A model generated the notes under the pieces. That model worked only from the letters and a program-made list of their open reading frames with translations. It did no database searches and was not told the origin of the DNA. From an uncultured Prevotellaceae bacterium (GTDB lineage: Bacteria; Bacteroidota; Bacteroidia; Bacteroidales; Bacteroidaceae): a stretch of 64,000 nt of DNA. Numbering within the stretch: the first letter of the stretch is position 1; each line of letters opens with the position of its first letter. The stretch lies in NCBI GenBank assembly GCA_902774815.1, contig CACYJV010000003.1, positions 124,001 through 188,000 of the forward strand. Direction: 5' to 3'. A program made the position numbers and the translations under genes. Below, in pieces: positions 59,299-64,000 of the stretch.

Positions 59299-62200
59299 TT
59301 ACTTCACTGTAAGCTTCTGCGAACGGATGACGTTCTTGTTCTGCATCTTCACGATGTAAAGGCCACTTGCGAAGTCGACATTGATGGTCTTGGGGTTCTG
59401 AACGAACTTCACGAGTTTTCCATCGGTGGTGTATACCCATGCCTTCTCGACATTGCGGAACGAGAGAGTGCCATCGCAGACAATTGCATCGGAAGCATCG
59501 CCCTTCACAACCTCGACACCCAGAATCTCGTTATAGAGCTCAGGCTCATCGGCCACGCCCTCATCAATAGGCTTCACGGTTGGTTTGCGCTGCTCATTGT
59601 CGCCGCTAATCTCAACACCGAGGTCGATGGTAAATCCCTTTGCTGTGAGTCCTACAGGACCGGGGTGAGCGGCCCAAGCATCGGTGAACACAATGCGAAT
59701 GCGACTCTTTCCACAAACGGCATCCTCAGGAATCTTTACCTTGAACGGAACGAAGGGATTGTCGGTGTAACCATTGGCATGGAGCGGCGTAGCAGAATAT
59801 TCTGGCGTATTTTCTATACTGTTGTTAGTATTAGCCTTACCCTGCTCGATAATGAGCTCGTCGGTCGTACCCTCGAAATAGCCGTTGATGTTCCAGTCGG
59901 CATAGCCCTTCATGATACACCACTGCAGACCATCGGTAGCGCTGAACCACTCGTAGTTGACAGTAACCTCGTCGCCCTGCTTCACCTTGAGCACGGCGGT
60001 CTCAGTGGCATTCACATAGTTGCGATCTTCCACGGGACCAGGCTGGTCGCATGTGTAGTTCAGGTTGGCAACGCTGGCACCTGTCGTCGTTACCTTGGTC
60101 AGATAGCGGCTCTTGATGGCAGTTTGATAGCCGTCGGCATCAGGGTTAATCTCGCTGACACCATACTCCAGGCCATCGGCATCGGCTCCTTGAGGCACGT
60201 TGCTGCTGCGTGTGATGGCCACCCACTTGGCAGGCGAATAGCTCTTCAAGTCGGTCGACACGCTGCGCACACCGAAATAGGGCTCTTCACCCTCAGCCAT
60301 AGGCATGTCACCAACGAAGGCCGACCAGCCCTGCACATGGCTGACAACACTGACGCGGCCGTTCTCGCCATTCTTGTAGAGCACCTCGAAGTGGTCAACA
60401 TTGCCTTCGTCGTTGTAAACCATTCCATAAGGAGAAGCACCCAGCTGGTCGAGCGTCCAGTTCAACTTCACGCTGAGCTTGTTGGTCGTTTCCTTCTTCA
60501 CCTCAGCCAGGATCTCAGAGATGCCGGCAGGCTCAGCCTTCACGTCGTCGTTCAGCTGCAGTTCGCCAACGAACACTTTGTAGTCGCTTGTGACATTTTT
60601 GGCGCGCAGACCGACGAAATCCACCTGATCAGCGCTACCGATGCCGTCGAGGACGATCTTCTTCTCTTCCCAGGTCTTACCAGTTGTAGCACCAACGGGG
60701 AATTCCTTCCACTGCCCAGCCACTTTTACGATGAGGAAAAGATTGGTTTCGGTATTGCCTTCCTTATTTGTCTTCACAGCAACCTTGGCATAAGGAGCGC
60801 CCGAGGTACCAGTCAGCTTCGTACGGAAGAGCACGAGGTCGGCAGAACCATTGCTCTTGCCCTCAATTTTCAGGCAGGAGCCACCCATATAGCTATCCTC
60901 GATGGTAAACTGTGGGTTGATTACTGTCGATGCGTTAGTGGTTCCTGCATCATAGACAAGCCAGCGATAAGTAGGAACGATGTCCTGTGTGGACAGATTG
61001 TACCAGTTGCCGTGCGTCTTCTTTCCTTTGTAGGTATATACCTCGCCGATACCCGTATTGAAATAGGTGTGGAAAGGATATTTGCCTTGAATGGTGGAAC
61101 GCTCGGGGAAGTAGGTAGCCAGGCCACCGAAGGTAGATAGAGGAGGAGTATTGCCATTCCAAGCCCAATCGTTACCAATGTTTCTCATCATGGGGAGGTT
61201 AGCCGGGTTGCGGTTTCCACCAGAGAAGGCGCGCTCGAGCAGCGACTGATAGTTGGCCTGGAACTCCTGTGCATCGTTACCGACGTTGTTCGACCAGAAG
61301 CGACTGTTGGCATGCTCGCCCCAAAGCACGGCACCAATGTCGCGACCTTTAAGGTTGGTCCAGGAACGGTTCATCGTAACAATCCACACACCTGAGTAAA
61401 GACCGTCGGTGGTGCCCATGGCTGCCTTGGCGGCATTCTCTGAGCTGCGCATGGAGATGGCTGATGCGAAGTCGTTACCGACATAATTGAGGAAAGTGTC
61501 GGCAGTACGACCTTCAGAGTCACCGAAGATGGCATTGGCATTGCTCGCTGAGAGCGAACTGTTGGAGGTGTAGAGTCCGATGTGGAAGTTCTTGAATCCA
61601 CGAGCCTCAGCTTCTTTGTAGAGAGCCTTGTGGAATGCCACGATATTGTCATCGCGATATGAACCGTCTTCCCAGTTGTAGTTGATACCATCTGCACCGA
61701 AGAACATCAGCACGCTGATGAGAGGCTTCACGTATTTGAACGATCCGTCGGCATTCTTCTCGGTGACGAGTTTGCTATAAGCAGCATCGCCACTGCCAGG
61801 AGTCCACGATTCGAAGAACTTGATGCCCGAGAAAATGTCGGTACCATTCTGGTGAGCAGCGTCAATCCATGCACCTGGAGCTTGGAACAGACCATGATTC
61901 CACGAACCGAAGAGGTGGGTGTAGTTCCAAAGCGAATAGGTGTCGTCGCCGGCGTTGGTGCCAGGATAGCCACCGATGCCACGTGCTGTTCCCATAGGAA
62001 TGTTGAGCCAAAGCCTGCGGGTGTTTTTCACGTCGGGATAGAGCTGATTGGCCTGGTCGTCGATAAGAGTACGTGGGCGCACGTGTGAACGGGCGAACTC
62101 AACGTCCATCATGTTGAAGCCGGCAGCCTCGAATTCTTCACGGGTTGGGTATTCCCGACCAGCCTGCTGAGCGTTGTAGAAGAGCGTAAGCAGGCCGTTG

Positions 62201-62325
62201 TCGGTAAACGGCGTGAAGTCGAAGAGTTCTCTTGATGCCGAAGCATCGTAGTCCTGTGCCAGGACTGTCTGCACGTTGACTAAGAACAGTGCAGCAAAAG
62301 CACTGATGAGTAGAATTCTTTTCAT
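59299..62325 (-). CDS. GH85 endo-beta-N-acetylglucosaminidase, type IX-secreted
   Basis: A 1008-residue exported enzyme expected to cut the chitobiose core of N-glycans. Signal peptide MKRILLISAFAALFLVNVQTVLA; family features include WNHGLFQAPGAWIDAAHQNGTDIFSGIKFFESW and the Asn217-Trp218-Glu219 site in FFGADGINYNWEDG, matching the N-x-E catalytic pair (Glu as acid/base, Asn stabilising the oxazolinium). Beta-rich accessory domains follow (about 440-950). The end, YTTDGKLVKFVQNPKTINVDFASGLYIVKMQNKNVIRSQKLTVK, is a type IX sorting domain, so it is likely surface-bound. Confidence 0.85.
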   Translation of the reverse strand: MKRILLISAFAALFLVNVQTVLAQDYDASASRELFDFTPFTDNGLLTLFYNAQQAGREYPTREEFEAAGFNMMDVEFARSHVRPRTLIDDQANQLYPDVKNTRRLWLNIPMGTARGIGGYPGTNAGDDTYSLWNYTHLFGSWNHGLFQAPGAWIDAAHQNGTDIFSGIKFFESWTPGSGDAAYSKLVTEKNADGSFKYVKPLISVLMFFGADGINYNWEDGSYRDDNIVAFHKALYKEAEARGFKNFHIGLYTSNSSLSASNANAIFGDSEGRTADTFLNYVGNDFASAISMRSSENAAKAAMGTTDGLYSGVWIVTMNRSWTNLKGRDIGAVLWGEHANSRFWSNNVGNDAQEFQANYQSLLERAFSGGNRNPANLPMMRNIGNDWAWNGNTPPLSTFGGLATYFPERSTIQGKYPFHTYFNTGIGEVYTYKGKKTHGNWYNLSTQDIVPTYRWLVYDAGTTNASTVINPQFTIEDSYMGGSCLKIEGKSNGSADLVLFRTKLTGTSGAPYAKVAVKTNKEGNTETNLFLIVKVAGQWKEFPVGATTGKTWEEKKIVLDGIGSADQVDFVGLRAKNVTSDYKVFVGELQLNDDVKAEPAGISEILAEVKKETTNKLSVKLNWTLDQLGASPYGMVYNDEGNVDHFEVLYKNGENGRVSVVSHVQGWSAFVGDMPMAEGEEPYFGVRSVSTDLKSYSPAKWVAITRSSNVPQGADADGLEYGVSEINPDADGYQTAIKSRYLTKVTTTGASVANLNYTCDQPGPVEDRNYVNATETAVLKVKQGDEVTVNYEWFSATDGLQWCIMKGYADWNINGYFEGTTDELIIEQGKANTNNSIENTPEYSATPLHANGYTDNPFVPFKVKIPEDAVCGKSRIRIVFTDAWAAHPGPVGLTAKGFTIDLGVEISGDNEQRKPTVKPIDEGVADEPELYNEILGVEVVKGDASDAIVCDGTLSFRNVEKAWVYTTDGKLVKFVQNPKTINVDFASGLYIVKMQNKNVIRSQKLTVK

Positions 62326-62379
62326 TGTTTTTATAGGTTTAAGTTAATAAGAAATGTGCTATTGTATGTTGAGAGAGGT

Positions 62380-62406
62380 GTAGGGACGCGCCTTTCGCGC
62401 CCCTAC
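62380..62406. repeat. Small GC-rich hairpin between susD and GH85 genes
   Basis: GTAGGGACGCG, CCTTT, CGCGCCCCTAC is a near-perfect inverted repeat in the intercistronic gap. It resembles the other GTAGGG/CCCTAC repeats and could serve as an mRNA-stabilising or attenuating hairpin. Confidence 0.8.
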
Positions 62407-62415
62407 AGACGCCCT

Positions 62416-64000
62416 TTAGAAGTTTGGTTTATCAACATCCCACCAGAGACGCGTGGCCTGATAGTCTTCGCCACCCAGTGCATCGAGACCTGAATTGATG
62501 ATGTCTACCACCGATGCATCGTCGGTATCGGGGAAGGGAGCGCGACGAATGATGTCGCCATACTTCAGCGTTCCGTCGCCCTCGTCGGCATTGAGCACGG
62601 GGAAGAGTTTCGGATAGCCCGTGCGACGCAGGTCGGTCCACGACTCGAAGGAATAGGGGAAGTTGGCAATGTACTTCTGCGTGATGATCTTCTCGAGCTT
62701 CAACTCCTGTGAGTCACCCTCATTCCACTTCACACCTATCTTCGTCACGCTGGGTTCGTCGTTGACATTGCCGAGTGGGTCGTGGTAAGTATAGGGAAGA
62801 GCCTCGGTTCGCTCCATGTAGTCAGGCAGCAGCATATAGAACTCCTCAGAATAGAGAGGCTCAGAGCGGTCGAAGGGATGGCTGTAGTAGATGCCTCGGT
62901 CATAGAACTCCTTGGCCGTACCGCCCATGTTCCATCCACGGACAGCACCTTCAGCCCGCAGGAAGTCCACCTCTGAGAGTTTCATCAGGTAAAGAGGTGC
63001 TTCGGCCATGAGATCTTTCTCGAACACCGAGCAAGCCAACATGGGATTGGTAGCCGCACTCTGTCCCATTCCGGGATGAATGCCTTCGCGCAGACCTACA
63101 ACGCGAGTTCCTGCAGGCAGCACCTCGCCCGTCTTGGTATTGACCATGGCGCCACTATTCTTCAGGAAGAACGGGAACTCGGCCTCATCAGACACGAATG
63201 GGTGATTGAGACTCATGAGCAGACTCTCGAAAGAGGCACTCAAACGGGCATCGCCCCATGATATCCAGATCATGTTGAGCGGGTGTCCAAAGCCCATTTC
63301 GTGGCCCATCAGTGCAAACTCCTGGTCGACATTGTCGACGACACCTCCTGCCACAGCCTCCTCAGCCCACTTGCGGGCATTCTCAGGTTCCACCTTTACA
63401 CAGTGCATGGCAATGCGCAGCTTCAGCGAATTGGCAAAACGAATCCACGAATCCATACCTGTACGGCCAGTATACTTGTCCTTTGAAATTTCCAAGTTCT
63501 GGTTCATGAGCGCCTGCAGCTTCTGTTTGTACCAGTCGGGGCGCGTTTCGAAGTGGCGCAGGCATGCCGTGATGAGGTCAATGTGGGCAATGATGCTCTT
63601 ATAGATGCTTTCCACACCATCGTAAGTGAAGGGTGCTTCCTGCTTGTTCTGCAAGAAATCCTTGTAAGGCAGTGCGCCATGGACATCGGCAATCTCCTGC
63701 GTCGAGTAGTCGAGCATGAGCAGATAGATAGCCTTCATCTCTGGAATCGTATCGATGGCCGGATGGTTGAGCAGAGGCACCATTGAGTTTTTCACTATGA
63801 GGTAGCTGCTGTTAGGACCGGGGTTGAACTCGGGGCTGATGTCGTACGACGACTGCAGCGTTCCATACATAAAGTCGTAGTGAGGCACTGTGGTGTACTG
63901 TGCGTAGTTGTCGGGGCCGAGCGAGAACTGGCGCTGATAGGCATGCTCACCTGGGTAGTCGCCGTTCTTACCGCCACGCATGGCATACTGTCCGCCCTTA
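62416..64000 (-). CDS. SusD/RagB family outer membrane glycan-binding lipoprotein, 5' end missing
   Basis: The frame is open through the window edge, so the signal peptide and start are beyond it. The 520-odd visible residues include TPR-like helical pairs (YLLMLDYSTQEIADVHGALPYKDFLQNK, LITACLRHFETRPDWYKQKLQALM, FANSLKLRIAMHCVK) and the C-terminal region ITQKYIANFPYSFESWTDLRRTGYPKLFPV, which are hallmarks of SusD-like proteins. A SusC-type transporter gene should lie upstream outside the window. With the GH85 enzyme it forms a polysaccharide utilisation locus. Confidence 0.93.
   Translation of the reverse strand, partial: KGGQYAMRGGKNGDYPGEHAYQRQFSLGPDNYAQYTTVPHYDFMYGTLQSSYDISPEFNPGPNSSYLIVKNSMVPLLNHPAIDTIPEMKAIYLLMLDYSTQEIADVHGALPYKDFLQNKQEAPFTYDGVESIYKSIIAHIDLITACLRHFETRPDWYKQKLQALMNQNLEISKDKYTGRTGMDSWIRFANSLKLRIAMHCVKVEPENARKWAEEAVAGGVVDNVDQEFALMGHEMGFGHPLNMIWISWGDARLSASFESLLMSLNHPFVSDEAEFPFFLKNSGAMVNTKTGEVLPAGTRVVGLREGIHPGMGQSAATNPMLACSVFEKDLMAEAPLYLMKLSEVDFLRAEGAVRGWNMGGTAKEFYDRGIYYSHPFDRSEPLYSEEFYMLLPDYMERTEALPYTYHDPLGNVNDEPSVTKIGVKWNEGDSQELKLEKIITQKYIANFPYSFESWTDLRRTGYPKLFPVLNADEGDGTLKYGDIIRRAPFPDTDDASVVDIINSGLDALGGEDYQATRLWWDVDKPNF

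Overview
The window looks like chromosomal DNA of a Bacteroidales bacterium, most likely Prevotella or a close relative. Evidence: promoters of the Bacteroidetes type (TTTG, about 20 bp, TAnnTTTG) with few Shine-Dalgarno sites; DUF6089, DUF4252, DUF4254, DUF2807 and DUF4468 proteins; a SusD-type lipoprotein; C-terminal tails of the type IX secretion type; and the Bacteroidales gene order DUF6089-uppS-bamA-three Skp/OmpH-murI. Species cannot be set from the sequence alone. There are no rRNA genes, and I see no tRNA gene, CRISPR array or complete insertion sequence.

Layout. 1-6.8 kb: envelope biogenesis (UppS, BamA, three Skp-like chaperones, MurI). 6.8-9.0 kb, minus strand: DUF2807, a membrane-anchored sigma factor and DUF4252. 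9.1-12.3 kb, minus: acpP-fabF-rnc operon, the RNase III carrying a very long disordered tail. 12.5-17 kb: DUF4254, a family 9 glycosyltransferase, an RNA methyltransferase, SufE and a serine-type sulfatase. 17-21.3 kb: ECF sigma factor with a membrane partner, DUF4468 and a secreted subtilisin. 21.4-31 kb: U32 peptidase, papain-like lipoprotein, HAD phosphatase, RpoN, PAP2-like protein, PurE, IspG, aldo/keto reductase. 31-40.4 kb: GtrA fusion protein, phosphopantetheinyl transferase, STAS protein, porin, Xer recombinase, AroQ, RbfA, LolC/E permease and a family 27 glycosidase.

40.4-47.6 kb is an AT-richer accessory island. It holds a frameshifted exonuclease, a RhuM-Fic/Doc protein bracketed by copies of the exonuclease 3' end, a WYL regulator, a HIRAN protein, two small proteins, and a pair of DUF262 proteins of which only the second has a DUF1524-type nuclease motif. 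The WYL and HIRAN genes share a TGTTCCA-type palindrome in their promoters. I propose this as a WYL-controlled, GmrSD-like defence system; it is the best candidate for an undescribed system here.

47.6-55.1 kb: housekeeping genes (acyl-ACP thioesterase, CysS, ComF, RecX, PrmC, ComM, O-methyltransferase) separated by repeat-filled gaps. 55.4-64 kb, minus: part of a glycan-utilisation locus (SusD lipoprotein, GH85 endo-beta-N-acetylglucosaminidase, large surface protein with a dockerin-like end), probably for host-type N-glycans.

A recurring theme is small GC-rich palindromic repeats. They fill most gaps longer than 200 bp and also sit in frame inside conserved genes (uppS, bamA, the TrmH-type methyltransferase, the U32 peptidase).
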